NCBI RefSeq assembly: GCF_024807225.1
Contig: NZ_JANUCO010000001.1
Location: 310,001 to 374,000, forward strand
Direction: 5' to 3'
DNA: 64,000 nt
From: Chryseobacterium ginsenosidimutans
Lineage (GTDB): Bacteria > Bacteroidota > Bacteroidia > Flavobacteriales > Weeksellaceae
The notes under the pieces were generated by a model, which saw only the letters and a list, made by a program, of their open reading frames with translations, did not search any database and was not told the DNA's origin. The position numbers were made by a program, and so were the translations under genes. Of the stretch, positions 18,841 through 27,594 are shown piece after piece. Position 1 is the stretch's first letter. The number at the start of each line of letters is the position of its first letter.

Positions 18841-19368
18841 TCAAAGTCCCACCACAAAACCAATATTAGGAACCAGCCCACTAGAAAAAATACTAGAATT
18901 TTCTTTCCAAAGCACATTATACATCAAGCCAAGCTGCATGTAAGAATTGTTCCCGATTCTTTGCATATAACCTCCGCCAAGATATAAAGCATCTTCTTCC
19001 GCATTCATTTTATAATCGTAAAATTTGTCTTTATAATTGATGAAATAATGCTGATAATTAGCGCTCAAATAAAAAGTTCTTGCAATATAATAATTCAGGA
19101 ACGGACCAACTCCAAGCATTGTTGAACGGTAATAATCTGAGGTCTGCCATGAAACACTTCCGATTACTCCACCTTCCAAATCATCTGTAAGTCGGTAACC
19201 AACTCTCGGAGAAGCCTGTAAATAAAATGCACTTTGGCTTCCAAAACCCACTCCGATTCCGCCACCAAAAGTCCAGTGATTGTTATTTTCGGGTGTCGTT
19301 CCTACAGCGACTTGGGAAAATACAGATCCTGAAATCATTAAAAATAAAGAAATAATAAACTTTTTCAT
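18841..19368 (-). CDS. Outer membrane beta-barrel protein, OmpX/OmpA-barrel-like
   Basis: This 175-residue protein has a signal peptide (ending GSVFSQ) and alternating hydrophobic/aromatic strands typical of a small eight-stranded barrel, for example WTFGGGIGVGFG, FYLQASPRVGYRL and YLGGGYMQRIG. It ends in a hydrophobic strand (NIGFVVGL), though not in the classical terminal Phe. Its role is unknown. It stands alone, bounded by the repeat element and the divergent mnmA. Confidence 0.72.
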   Translation of the reverse strand: MKKFIISLFLMISGSVFSQVAVGTTPENNNHWTFGGGIGVGFGSQSAFYLQASPRVGYRLTDDLEGGVIGSVSWQTSDYYRSTMLGVGPFLNYYIARTFYLSANYQHYFINYKDKFYDYKMNAEEDALYLGGGYMQRIGNNSYMQLGLMYNVLWKENSSIFSSGLVPNIGFVVGL

Positions 19369-19425
19369 ATAAATTGTTTTTATCGATGTTTAAAATTATG
19401 GTTTTTTTACGAATTTTTTTAGTTG

Positions 19426-19433
19426 TATTTTTG
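19426..19433 (+). promoter_or_regulatory. Minus-7 box upstream of mnmA
   Basis: TATTTTTG matches TAnnTTTG 51 bases before the start codon. No clear TTTG minus-33 box is seen. Confidence 0.3.
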
Positions 19434-19483
19434 CCGCGTCAAACTAAGAACTCCCGTTAAGAGTTTCGTAAAATTGAAATACA

Positions 19484-20671
19484 ATGAAAGTAGTAGTAGG
19501 ATTATCAGGAGGTGTAGACTCCAGTGTTACAGCATATTTGCTGCAGCAGCAAGGTCATGAGGTCGTGGCTTTGTTTATGAGAAACTGGAATGATGCTTCC
19601 GTTACATTGGAAGATGAATGTCCGTGGATTGAGGACAGTAATGACGCTTTAATGGTTGCCCAGAAATTGGGAATTCCTTTTCAGGTGATCGATATGAGCG
19701 AGCTTTACAAGGAAAGAATCGTTGATTATATGTTCGATGAATATCAGAAAGGAAGAACTCCGAATCCTGATGTTTTGTGCAACAGAGAAGTAAAATTCGA
19801 TGTCTTTATGAAAACGGCAATGTCTTTGGGTGCAGATAAAGTGGCAACAGGACATTATGCAAGAGTAGATTCTACTATTGATGAAAATGGGAAAGAAATT
19901 TTCCATCTTTTAGCAGGAAAGGATAACAACAAAGACCAGTCCTATTTTCTGTGTCAGTTGAATCAAGATCAATTATCTAAGGCTTTGTTTCCGATTGGAG
20001 AACTGACAAAACCTGAAGTAAGAGAAATTGCAAAAGAAATCGGCTTGGTAACCGCTGATAAAAAAGATTCGCAGGGATTATGTTTTATCGGAAAAGTAAG
20101 TCTTCCGCAGTTTTTACAACAGCAATTGGTTCCAAAAGAAGGTGAAATTGTAGAAATTTTCAAAGATTCGCCTTTATTTTCTCAGGAAACTCCAAGTTTT
20201 TCATCAAAAGAAGAAGAATTAGAATATTTAAGTCAAAAAATCAATTATAAAAAAGCAGACGGAAAAGTAATTGGGAAGCATCAAGGTGCTCAATTTTTCA
20301 CGATCGGTCAAAGCAAAGGATTAGGAATAGGCGGACACAAAGAAAGCTGTTTTATCGTGTCCAGAGACATGGAAAACAACATTATTTTCGTCGGAGAAGG
20401 TCACAGTTTCCAAGGTTTGCATAAAAAAGCATTGAAAGTTGATAATCCGGAATTACATTGGGTTCGAGAAGATTTAAGGCTAAAAAACGGAGAATCTATG
20501 GAAGTAATGGCAAGATTCCGTTACAGACAGGCTTTGCAGAAAGCTACGATTTTCCAGTTTGAAAATGCTTTTTATATGGAATTTGAAGAACCACAATCCG
20601 CCATTGCAGAAGGACAGTTTGCATCGTGGTATATTGATGATGAATTGATAGGAAGCGGAGTTATTTCGTAA
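19484..20671 (+). CDS. mnmA: tRNA-specific 2-thiouridylase MnmA
   Basis: MnmA thiolates U34 of tRNA-Lys, -Glu and -Gln using ATP and sulfur relayed from a desulfurase. At the N-terminus is the PP-loop GLSGGVDSSV. The catalytic cysteines lie in NPDVLCNREVKF and DSQGLCFIGKV, and GHYARV and KDQSYFLCQL are family blocks. At 395 residues it is longer than E. coli MnmA (368), with an insert near residues 225-260 (SKEEELEYLSQKINYKK). The window also encodes MnmG, another U34-modifying enzyme, 36 kb away. Confidence 0.93.
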   Translation: MKVVVGLSGGVDSSVTAYLLQQQGHEVVALFMRNWNDASVTLEDECPWIEDSNDALMVAQKLGIPFQVIDMSELYKERIVDYMFDEYQKGRTPNPDVLCNREVKFDVFMKTAMSLGADKVATGHYARVDSTIDENGKEIFHLLAGKDNNKDQSYFLCQLNQDQLSKALFPIGELTKPEVREIAKEIGLVTADKKDSQGLCFIGKVSLPQFLQQQLVPKEGEIVEIFKDSPLFSQETPSFSSKEEELEYLSQKINYKKADGKVIGKHQGAQFFTIGQSKGLGIGGHKESCFIVSRDMENNIIFVGEGHSFQGLHKKALKVDNPELHWVREDLRLKNGESMEVMARFRYRQALQKATIFQFENAFYMEFEEPQSAIAEGQFASWYIDDELIGSGVIS

Positions 20672-20678
20672 ATATATT

Positions 20679-20704
20679 AAGACCTTTTAAAAAGGTCTTT
20701 TTTT
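20679..20704 (+). terminator. Terminator of mnmA
   Basis: An 8-10 bp stem (AAGACCTT / AAGGTCTT) is followed by seven T. Confidence 0.8.
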
Positions 20705-20772
20705 ATGGCTAATTTTAAACTTTTTAGGCTCTCGCTTATTAGACAGATTACGCAGATTTAAAAATGCTAAGC

Positions 20773-21180
20773 TTACATATTCTCAACTAAAACATTCTCC
20801 GCTTCTGTATGAGTAATTGTTTCGGAATTATTTCCTATAATTTCCTTTCTGTGTTTTATTCCCCAATCTTTTAAATTATTTATAATCGTTTGCAGCGACT
20901 TGCCATGCTCTGTAAGCTCATATTGAACTGTTATAGGTTGAGTATCTAAAACCGTTCGTTTAATGAGTTTGTTGATTTCCAGTTCTTTCAATTCTTTACT
21001 CAGCATCTTATTAGAAATCCCGATTACATCATTTAAGATATCAGAAAAACGTCTTTTATTGTAATAACAAATCGAAGAAATAATGGATATTTTCCATTTT
21101 CCCTGCAATGCATCCATTGAGTCCTGAACGGCCATCAAATCTTTTTTATGCTCTTCTGTTCTGATTGGTTTACAATTCAT
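20773..21180 (-). CDS. HxlR family winged-helix transcriptional regulator
   Basis: This 135-residue HxlR-type regulator has the pattern LQGKWKISIISSI, RRFSDILNDVIGISNKMLSKELKELE and VQYELTEHGKSL. Members often sense reactive electrophiles or quinones through an N-terminal Cys. Here Cys3 (MNCKPIR) and Cys58 (SSICYY) are candidates. It is divergent from two short-chain dehydrogenases, and the space between carries seven direct GTTAC repeats right beside its start. It probably controls the dehydrogenase pair and itself. Confidence 0.88.
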   Translation of the reverse strand: MNCKPIRTEEHKKDLMAVQDSMDALQGKWKISIISSICYYNKRRFSDILNDVIGISNKMLSKELKELEINKLIKRTVLDTQPITVQYELTEHGKSLQTIINNLKDWGIKHRKEIIGNNSETITHTEAENVLVENM

Positions 21181-21183
21181 AAG

Positions 21184-21242
21184 GTTACTTTTATGTTACA
21201 ACGTTACTCCGTAGTTACTGTTACTTTTAGTTACAAAGTTAC
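21184..21242. promoter_or_regulatory. Seven direct GTTAC repeats, candidate HxlR operator
   Basis: GTTAC occurs in the same orientation at 21184, 21195, 21203, 21214, 21220, 21230 and 21238, all between the divergent regulator and dehydrogenase genes. Such density is not expected by chance and fits an operator array. Confidence 0.5.
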
Positions 21243-21262
21243 CAAAATAAATTTAAATGTAA

Positions 21263-21270
21263 TAATTTTG
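21263..21270 (+). promoter_or_regulatory. Minus-7 box for the dehydrogenase pair
   Basis: TAATTTTG matches TAnnTTTG, 27 bases before the start of the first dehydrogenase and just downstream of the GTTAC array. Confidence 0.4.
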
Positions 21271-21296
21271 CTCTCAAGTTTTTAAACAAAAAAACA

Positions 21297-22052
21297 ATGA
21301 ATAAATTAGAAAATAAAGTAGCTGTAGTTACAGGTGCTTCAAAAGGAATAGGAGCATCAATAGCAAAACATTTTGCCGCAGAAGGCGCAAAAGTAGTCGT
21401 GAACTACGCATCAAGTAAAACAGATGCAGAAAAAGTAGTAAAATCTATCACCGATAATGGCGGAACCGCAATTGCCGTACAAGGCGACGTGTCGGTAGAA
21501 GCAGATATCATCAGACTTTTTGATGAAACAAAAAATGCTTTCGGCACATTGGATATTTTGGTAAACAATGCCGGAATCTACAATTACGAACCGATCGAAC
21601 AGGTATCTGCGGAGACCTTCCATCAGCAATTTAACATTAATGTTTTAGGATCTATCTTTGCGATTCAATCTGCATTAAAATTGTTTGGCGAAAAAGGCGG
21701 CAATATCATCAATATCAGTTCTGGAGCAAGCAGATCACCATTACCTACAGGTTCTGTTTATTCTGCAACGAAGACCGCTTTAGATGCTTTTACAGTGGCT
21801 TTATCAAAAGAATTCTCTGGAAGAAATATCCGTATCAATTCTATTTTACCGGGTGTTGTAGAAACGGAAGGTTCTCACAGCGCTAGATTCATCGGCAGTG
21901 AGTTTGAAGCAAAATTGGTATCCACTACTCCGCTTGGACGTACCGGACAGCCGGAAGATATTGCAAAAGTTGCCGTATTTATTGCTTCTGATGATGCAGG
22001 ATGGATTACGGGTGAGCAAATTGCGGTTTCCGGTGGAATTTATGGTTTATAA
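21297..22052 (+). CDS. Short-chain dehydrogenase/reductase (SDR), copy 1
   Basis: This 251-residue classical SDR has the Rossmann glycine motif GASKGIGASIA, NNAG at about residue 88, the catalytic Ser in INISSGAS, and YSATKTA with the catalytic Tyr-Lys. The C-terminal GEQIAVSGGIYG is typical. It is NAD(P)-dependent, and the substrate is unknown. It precedes a second SDR by 18 bases under probable HxlR control, an arrangement common for flavobacterial detoxification genes. It has no acyl-carrier pathway neighbour, so a FabG role is less likely than for the gene at 44642. Confidence 0.88.
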   Translation: MNKLENKVAVVTGASKGIGASIAKHFAAEGAKVVVNYASSKTDAEKVVKSITDNGGTAIAVQGDVSVEADIIRLFDETKNAFGTLDILVNNAGIYNYEPIEQVSAETFHQQFNINVLGSIFAIQSALKLFGEKGGNIINISSGASRSPLPTGSVYSATKTALDAFTVALSKEFSGRNIRINSILPGVVETEGSHSARFIGSEFEAKLVSTTPLGRTGQPEDIAKVAVFIASDDAGWITGEQIAVSGGIYGL

Positions 22053-22070
22053 AAATTTAATCAATTAAAA

Positions 22071-22841
22071 ATGAACAGATTAAAAAACAAAGTAGCCGTA
22101 GTTACAGGCGGTAATAGCGGTATTGGATTTGGCATTGCAGAATCATTCAAAAATGAAGGAGCGGTCGGAACGATTACAGGAAGAAATGAGACGACTCTAA
22201 AAATCTCTGCAGATGCTTTAAATAATGAATTTATCGGCATTAAAGGAGATGTCAACAATCTTGATGATCTTGAAAATGTATTTAAGAAAACAGCAGAAAA
22301 ATTTGGAAAAATTGATGTATTAGTAGTAAATGCAGGAGGAGTTGTAGACGGTGTTCCGTTGGATAGTATCGAAAATGTGACTGAGGAAAGCTACGATCAA
22401 TACATGGATTTAAATCTGAAAAGTGCTTACTTCACCGTACAAAAATCACTTCCCTATTTAAATGATGGCGCTTCTATCATTCTTATCGGATCAAGTGCTG
22501 CGCATCGTGCCGCACCGGGAATGGCAATTTACGGAGCCGCAAAAGCAGCAATTGTCTTCTTGGCAAAAGGTTTATCCCTAGATTTATTACCAAGAAAAAT
22601 AAGAGTAAATACCCTTTCTCCCGGATCGATTGATACACCGGTATTCGGAAAACTTGTCCCTGAAGAACAGTTGGAGCTGGTAAAACAAATGTGGTCAGAC
22701 ATCACCCCAATTGGCAGACAAGGACTTCCTTCTGAGATCGGAAATGCTGCCGTTTTCTTGGCTTCAGACGAATCTTCTTTCATCGTAGGAACCGAAATTC
22801 TTGCAGACGGAGGTCTTACCAATATCAGTCTGATGAAATAA
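22071..22841 (+). CDS. Short-chain dehydrogenase/reductase (SDR), copy 2
   Basis: This 256-residue SDR has GGNSGIGFGIA, VVNAGG in place of the usual NNAG, a Ser in IILIGSSAA, YGAAKAA with the catalytic Tyr-Lys, and a C-terminal GTEILADGGLTN. It is similar in layout to copy 1 but clearly diverged, so it is not a recent duplicate. The two are cotranscribed and followed by a terminator. Confidence 0.88.
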   Translation: MNRLKNKVAVVTGGNSGIGFGIAESFKNEGAVGTITGRNETTLKISADALNNEFIGIKGDVNNLDDLENVFKKTAEKFGKIDVLVVNAGGVVDGVPLDSIENVTEESYDQYMDLNLKSAYFTVQKSLPYLNDGASIILIGSSAAHRAAPGMAIYGAAKAAIVFLAKGLSLDLLPRKIRVNTLSPGSIDTPVFGKLVPEEQLELVKQMWSDITPIGRQGLPSEIGNAAVFLASDESSFIVGTEILADGGLTNISLMK

Positions 22842-22881
22842 TTTCTTCGTCGTCGATTAAATTTCACCATTCATCTATAAA

Positions 22882-22910
22882 AAAGGCTTATACTTCTATA
22901 AGCCTTTATT
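22882..22910 (+). terminator. Terminator of the SDR operon
   Basis: An 11-bp perfect stem (AAAGGCTTATA and its complement) has a CTTC tetraloop. Confidence 0.8.
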
Positions 22911-22991
22911 TGTGGCAGTTTCAGGCATATCTATTGTTTAGTATTAAGTAAGAAAAACAAAATAGATTATCAATCTTAAAATTTAATTATT

Positions 22992-23294
22992 ATGAAAAAG
23001 TTAGTTTTAGTAGCAAGTTTATTTATCGCATTCGCTGCAAATGCACAACATAGAAACGACGACAGAAGAAATGACAACATCGAATATCACCAAGGTTCAA
23101 GAGGGTTTGAAGGATTGAGGTTGTCTCCTTTCCAGGAAAAACAAATCAGCATGTTGTCAAGAGAAAGACTGAACCCAAGAGAATATGACATCCGTCTTAG
23201 AAAAATCTTAAACAGAGGTCAATATGCTCAATATCAGAGAAATGATCACAATAAAGACAGAAGAGTTGCCGTAAACCGTGGTTTTAGAAAGTAA
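22992..23294 (+). CDS. Small basic exported protein
   Basis: This 100-residue protein has a clear signal peptide (MKKLVLVASLFIAFAANAQ). The mature part is rich in Arg, Asn, Asp and Gln with the segment LSPFQEKQISMLSRERLNPREYD. It has the size and charge of small periplasmic helical proteins, but I recognise no family. Its own terminator follows at 23317, so it appears to be a single-gene unit. Confidence 0.65.
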   Translation: MKKLVLVASLFIAFAANAQHRNDDRRNDNIEYHQGSRGFEGLRLSPFQEKQISMLSRERLNPREYDIRLRKILNRGQYAQYQRNDHNKDRRVAVNRGFRK

Positions 23295-23316
23295 AAAACA
23301 TATTAATGCTTATGAT

Positions 23317-23348
23317 AAAGTCTGGAAATAAATTTTCCGGACTTTTTT
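23317..23348 (+). terminator. Terminator of the small exported protein gene
   Basis: A 12-bp stem (AAAGTCTGGAAA / TTTCCGGACTTT, one G-T pair) is followed by a T-run. Confidence 0.8.
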
Positions 23349-23412
23349 ATTTTTTGTAACATATTTTGAATTATTATACTTACTTGATAAATAACAATTT
23401 AAAATATTACTT

Positions 23413-23619
23413 ATGAAAACTACTTTAAAAAATCAGTACACCATTACCAACCAGATTTTACTTGCCGTTGTATCTTCCACTTTCGGATACAATCTTTATC
23501 AGGCAATCGCACATCCCGAAAAATCACACCTTGTTTTGAGTATTCTTTTGCTTGCCTTCACTTACGTTATGGTAGAAAAATACGGAACCAAAATTGAGCA
23601 CGAAAAGGAAAAGATATAA
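23413..23619 (+). CDS. Small hypothetical membrane protein
   Basis: This 68-residue protein has one or two hydrophobic segments (ITNQILLAVVSSTFGYNLYQA and LVLSILLLAFTYVMV). No family is recognised. Normal codon use and a good ATG favour it being real. Its C-terminus is charged (EKYGTKIEHEKEKI). Confidence 0.5.
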   Translation: MKTTLKNQYTITNQILLAVVSSTFGYNLYQAIAHPEKSHLVLSILLLAFTYVMVEKYGTKIEHEKEKI

Positions 23620-23672
23620 GCTATTCTGAGCTTTGGATAAGACTGGTTAACATATTTTCTTGATATAAATTA

Positions 23673-23800
23673 TTTTAACGCAATGCTCGCAAGGTTTTAT
23701 TAATAACTATTTTTTATTGTTCCGGTCGCAAAGACACTCTGTTCAGCAAAGGCTGATTGCGATATTAGCTGAGTGAAACGCCTTTGCGAACGAAAATATT
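23673..23800. repeat. Intergenic repeat element, TTTTAACGC/CGTTTCACTCAGC family
   Basis: One end is TTTTAACGCAATGCTCGCAA (from 23673). The other end (23768-23796) is the inverse complement of 33266-33294 with one mismatch, with core GAGTGAAACGCCTTTGCGAA. The 23620-23905 gap contains no gene, only this element and a terminator-like hairpin. Confidence 0.6.
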
Positions 23801-23852
23801 TTCATGTTTAATTAAAAAAATATTTGCGATCATAGCGTTTAAAAGATATTAC

Positions 23853-23887
23853 AAAGCCCGAAGCATTTTGTTTCGGGTTTATTTTTT
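23853..23887 (+). terminator. Terminator-like hairpin
   Basis: AAAGCCCGAA / TTTCGGGTTT (one G-T pair) with an 8-base loop is followed by ATTTTTT. It separates the repeat region from the leftward gene ending at 23906. Confidence 0.65.
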
Positions 23888-23905
23888 GAAATAATCAGTG
23901 CGAAA

Positions 23906-24256
23906 TTATTTCATTTTACACTTTAATTTAATCGAATTAACACACAGCATAACAATTAATTCCAAGAATAAAATCATGATTAAAAATCCGACAGGTTTTC
24001 CTAAGAATATTCCTCGTATTAATTTTATAATTCCTAAAATAAAAATAGAAATCATAAAGTAAAATGTCGTTTTGGAAACCTCTTCTTTAAATAATTGTAA
24101 GATGAAAACCGAGCTGTAAAATCCTAATAAAAGAATCTGGTAAAATTTAAGAAAATCAGATCCTTTCAAAAAAATAGGGTTAAAAGTATGATTGATTAAA
24201 ACAAGCCAGAGAAAACTTATCAAAACCGGAACTGTGTGAATGATAATTTTTTTCAT
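23906..24256 (-). CDS. Hypothetical multi-pass membrane protein
   Basis: This 116-residue protein starts at the ATG at 24256 (MKKIIIHTVPVLISFLWLVL) and has four predicted membrane segments. No family is recognised. In the raw sequence it appears fused in frame to the upstream Gly/Cys-tailed gene. The fusion is created by an extra base at 24327-24329, and after correction the upstream gene stops at 24274, 17 bases before this start. The two are probably cotranscribed. Confidence 0.65.
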   Translation of the reverse strand: MKKIIIHTVPVLISFLWLVLINHTFNPIFLKGSDFLKFYQILLLGFYSSVFILQLFKEEVSKTTFYFMISIFILGIIKLIRGIFLGKPVGFLIMILFLELIVMLCVNSIKLKCKMK

Positions 24257-24273
24257 AATCTTCGGTTTTAAAA

Positions 24274-25024
24274 TTAACTTCCGCCACAACCACCGCATCC
24301 ACCGCCACCACAACTGCTTCCGCAAGAAACTGCTGCTGTAACCTGAGCTTCCTCCGCTGCAACTTCCCCCAAAAGTACTGTCGCCGCCGTCGTTTTTATT
24401 TTGACTTTTCGGATCATGATTTCCGCTGAAAACTTTGGAAAGAATAGATATCACTAAGAATACCAAAGGAATTACTATAAATATGACAGACAACAAATTA
24501 CTTACATCATCTGAACAAGAACTTAAAATAAAACCAATCAAAATAACTGAGAAGATTTTAAACCTGTTCATCCAAAATTCTCTTTGTTTTGGCTTTTCAT
24601 TTTGGCTTAACCAAATATCTTCCGGAGCTTTCTCCATGAAAATTTCTTGGTAATTTTTCAACGTATCCCGAAACCAGTTTTCGTGTTTTTCTGTTTCGTT
24701 TGAACCTCCTTTTGAAGGACGATGATGAAGTTTTTGCTGTAAAATATCCGGGCAGAATTCTTCCCAATAATTTTGTGTGTAGATTAAATGCATGTGCCAA
24801 ACTTTGTCTACAATGTCACTCGGGGAAGCCCCGTTTGGAAGAATACAGCACAGATAAACGAATTTTTTATACTCTTCTATCGCTTTCTTAGTAAAATCTA
24901 AAGTCCAGTTTTCTTCTTTTGCCAGCTTTTTTGAAAAAGGAAAAGCGACATTCGGATTGTCTAATGAAAAACTCTGAAGTCTGCTCCAAAGAGAATCATT
25001 CTGTAATAAGATTTTTGTTTCCAT
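24274..25024 (-). CDS. Gly/Cys-tailed membrane protein with a GRDP-like N-terminal domain, reading frame interrupted
   Basis: The protein has about 249 residues once the extra A at 24327-24329 is removed. The N-terminal half has IVDKVWHMHLIYTQNYW near residues 70-86, a motif of the glycine-rich domain protein (GRDP/DUF1399) family. Two hydrophobic segments follow near residues 157-195. The tail should read SSSSCGSSCGGGGCGGCGGS and stop at 24274. In the raw frame the tail instead becomes FLRKQLWWRWMRW, a Trp/Arg-rich run that is clearly off-frame. The Gly/Cys tail suggests metal binding or cross-linking, but its function is unknown. Confidence 0.65.
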
Positions 25025-25138
25025 TTGTTTTAACTTTTATTTCTATTCAAATATGGCTTTGATTTAAAATATAAAAGTCTTGCAAAAATCTTTTTTGGTT
25101 TTAAAATAATCTTAAATTAGTCTTACAAAAATAAACCA

Positions 25139-26034
25139 ATGAAAAAAGAAGATATTCTGCATCTGGAGAAATTAATGAACTTCTTAAGCCTTCATTTTTT
25201 AAAGAAAAACCATTGGGAAGATGTTTCAAAAACCGAATGGTCTTATATTGTTGCAGAACTTAATGATTTAATTATCAACGAAAACACTGAAAAAAGCATA
25301 AAAAAAGAACCCGATGTATTAGGTTCAAATTATTTGTACGAACATTTGATTATCAATAAATTAAAGAAATATTATCATAATGAAAATGCTGTTTTAAGCA
25401 AACCGAATCTGGCAAAATTAAGTCTGATTGTCAAAGTTTTAGGTTATTCAAATTATATTGATTTCATTAATTCAAATACGGAATCGTTTGATTTTAATGA
25501 TCTGAGAATTGATATAATAACGTAAAACAAAACACAGAATTGCTCGACAGACTCGTTGGTTGTTGGTATTCTTACAACAGAAATCTTCCCGACAATCCTT
25601 TGCTCGCGAAAGAAGACCGAATCTGGCGTTCTGCGACGGAAATCTACAAATCAGAAACTTCCGGTGAATATTTCGTTGAAAGAAGCGGTGGCGACCGTCA
25701 CAAGTATTTTGGGAAAATTACAGCGTATTCAGATTATATTTTTATCATCATGAACAGCAATACGTTCATTCGTCAACGTCATTTTATTTCAAGGATAAAA
25801 GACATCAAGGAAAAGCTGAAAAATCCAGAATATAAGCTCCATGAGTTGCATTTTATAAGTACGTGTATCAGTTTTAATCAAGAGCCGATTGCTCTTTTCG
25901 AAATCTTTCAGAAAGCAGACAGAAAAAATTTTATTCCGGACTCCATAAGCTTTCCGATTGACAGCGATGAGATTCCAAAATCAATTATAAAACAGCTTGA
26001 AGACACAGAAGCTAACCGTATAGATTATAAGTAG
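25139..26034 (+). CDS. Hypothetical protein, probably one gene split by a single-base deletion
   Basis: The first segment (25139-25525, 128 residues) is a helical, Lys/Asn-rich domain ending at a stop at 25523. The second (about 25513-26034) encodes LLDRLVGCWYSYNRNLPDN and continues to 26034, but has no ATG for 70 codons and would need a TTG start at 25540. One base missing near 25520-25530 would join them into about 298 residues. No family is recognised. The alternative of two coupled genes, the second starting at TTG, cannot be excluded. Confidence 0.5.
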
Positions 26035-26075
26035 TTGATGGGTTTTGGTTGATTGTTGATGGATTGAAACCTTAC

Positions 26076-26819
26076 TTAGCCGACCAACCAATCTTTGAAA
26101 TCTTTCACGCGATCTCGGCTTATTGTGATCTCTTCTTTTGGCTGAAATTCCATTTCAACTTTATAATTGGGGGAAGTGTGAATGTTTTTTATGTAATCCG
26201 AATTAATGATAAACTGTCGGTTGGCGCGGAAAAATTTCTTTTCATCCAAGACATCTTCCAGCTCATCCAACGTGAAATCTGACGGATAAGTACGTTCCTG
26301 AGTCTGCAGATAAACAATTTTATTTTCGCTGAAAAAACAGCTTACTTCATGCGTCTGAACAATTTTCAGATTATACCCGATTTTAACCAAGATTCTGGAA
26401 AGTGTCGTTTTATCTTTCTTAATTAACTGTTTGATTTCGTGTGAACTCACAGAATTATCTGCAGGAAGAAACGACTTGAATTTTTCAATAGCGCCACCCA
26501 AATCTTCATCCAAAATCGGTTTTAAAAGATAATCGATGCTGTTTAATTTAAATGCTTTCAACGTGTATTGATCGAAAGCCGTGGTGTAAATAATGAAACC
26601 TTTCGTAGGAACTTTTTCAAAAATATCGAATGATAAACCGTCGCCCAGAACGATATCCGAGAAAATAAGTTGTGGATGTTCGTTTTCAGAAAACCACTGA
26701 ACGCCTTCTTCCACCGATTCTATTTTTGCAACGACTTCGATTTCAGGAAATTCGCTGAGCATTCTTTCTAATTTCCTTGAAGCCGGTTTTTCGTCTTCGA
26801 TAATGACTGTTTTGATCAT
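26076..26819 (-). CDS. LytTR family response regulator
   Basis: This 247-residue two-component regulator has a receiver domain (residues 1-120) with acidic pocket EDE at 8-10, phospho-acceptor Asp55 in LIFSDIVLGD, and the conserved Thr and Lys in YTTAFDQ and YLLKPI. A LytTR DNA-binding domain spans residues 140-245 (FFRANRQFIINSDYI). It probably answers the histidine kinase at 28705-30021. It closes a cluster of 2TM-domain genes on the same strand. Confidence 0.92.
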   Translation of the reverse strand: MIKTVIIEDEKPASRKLERMLSEFPEIEVVAKIESVEEGVQWFSENEHPQLIFSDIVLGDGLSFDIFEKVPTKGFIIYTTAFDQYTLKAFKLNSIDYLLKPILDEDLGGAIEKFKSFLPADNSVSSHEIKQLIKKDKTTLSRILVKIGYNLKIVQTHEVSCFFSENKIVYLQTQERTYPSDFTLDELEDVLDEKKFFRANRQFIINSDYIKNIHTSPNYKVEMEFQPKEEITISRDRVKDFKDWLVG

Positions 26820-26860
26820 TGAGTTCCTGTTTTAGTTTTAAAATTTCGAAATAAAATTAG

Positions 26861-27154
26861 TCAAAACTTATCAGCTTTTAAAACTGAATCGGTTTCTTTC
26901 GTTTTTCTCATCTCTTTTTCCATCACATCTCTTTCCCATTCAGAATCCAGAAGGAATAGTTTTACAGCTTTTACAGTAAGAATAATTCCCCAGATTACCA
27001 GAAAAATTGATCCGTCCCAAAGTGAAAAATTGAAAATTCCTTTTTCAAAAATATCATCAAAGAAAATGATAAAAGTGACGATTCCGAACCATAAAACGCT
27101 TTTGTAGAATCTTTTAAGTTCTTTTACTCTTTGTGTAGCTTGATTGTAGTCCAT
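26861..27154 (-). CDS. 2TM domain protein, first of three
   Basis: This 97-residue protein is of the 2TM family. A charged amphipathic start (YNQATQRVKELKRFYKSV) is followed by two membrane segments and a charged tail (DSEWERDVMEKEMRK). The R-V-K-E-L-K-x-F-Y signature recurs in all 2TM proteins of this cluster. It lies 41 bases before the LytTR regulator. Its role is unknown; such domains are widespread beside LytTR systems in Bacteroidetes. Confidence 0.8.
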   Translation of the reverse strand: MDYNQATQRVKELKRFYKSVLWFGIVTFIIFFDDIFEKGIFNFSLWDGSIFLVIWGIILTVKAVKLFLLDSEWERDVMEKEMRKTKETDSVLKADKF

Positions 27155-27187
27155 TGTAGTAAGTTTTTAAGGTTATTTTTAAATTAT

Positions 27188-27481
27188 TTAAAGTGTTTTT
27201 ACGTTTCTTCTGTCTTCCTCCATCAATTCCTTGATTTTTTTCTCTTCCCAGGTTTTTCCGATTCCGAAAGTGTTCATTGCATGAGCGGCAATTCCCATTC
27301 CCCATCCTAACATCGGCCATAAAAACCATAAATATTCCGGAGCTGTTAAAAGATTCAATGCTGCTAAAAACGGAATTACCAAGCAATATGAAGTCAGATT
27401 TCCGTAGAATCCTTTTAATTCTTTTACCCTTCTTGCTGCTTTTCTGTAGGCTAAATTTTCTTTGTTGATTATTGTTTCCAT
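27188..27481 (-). CDS. 2TM domain protein, second of three
   Basis: This 97-residue 2TM protein starts at 27481 (METIINKEN). An earlier Met at 27538 adds a poor leader. Its core (AARRVKELKGFYGNL, PMLGWGMGIAAHAMNTFGIGKTWEEKKIKELM) is nearly the same as the C-terminal 100 residues of the histidine kinase at 28705, pointing to a common origin by duplication and fusion. Confidence 0.82.
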   Translation of the reverse strand: METIINKENLAYRKAARRVKELKGFYGNLTSYCLVIPFLAALNLLTAPEYLWFLWPMLGWGMGIAAHAMNTFGIGKTWEEKKIKELMEEDRRNVKTL

Positions 27482-27594
27482 CGTATTTATTTTAAAAGAT
27501 GTAAGTTGTTTGTTTTTGTTGAGACAAATGTAGGTCAAGAATTACCCTCAAATCAATTTTATATGACCGAACCGTAGAAAATGAGACCTGAATT

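Noticed and set aside
23906..25024. A single 372-residue membrane protein
   Set aside because: The central WWRWMRW run is an off-frame reading of a Gly/Cys tail, and a good independent start exists at 24256.
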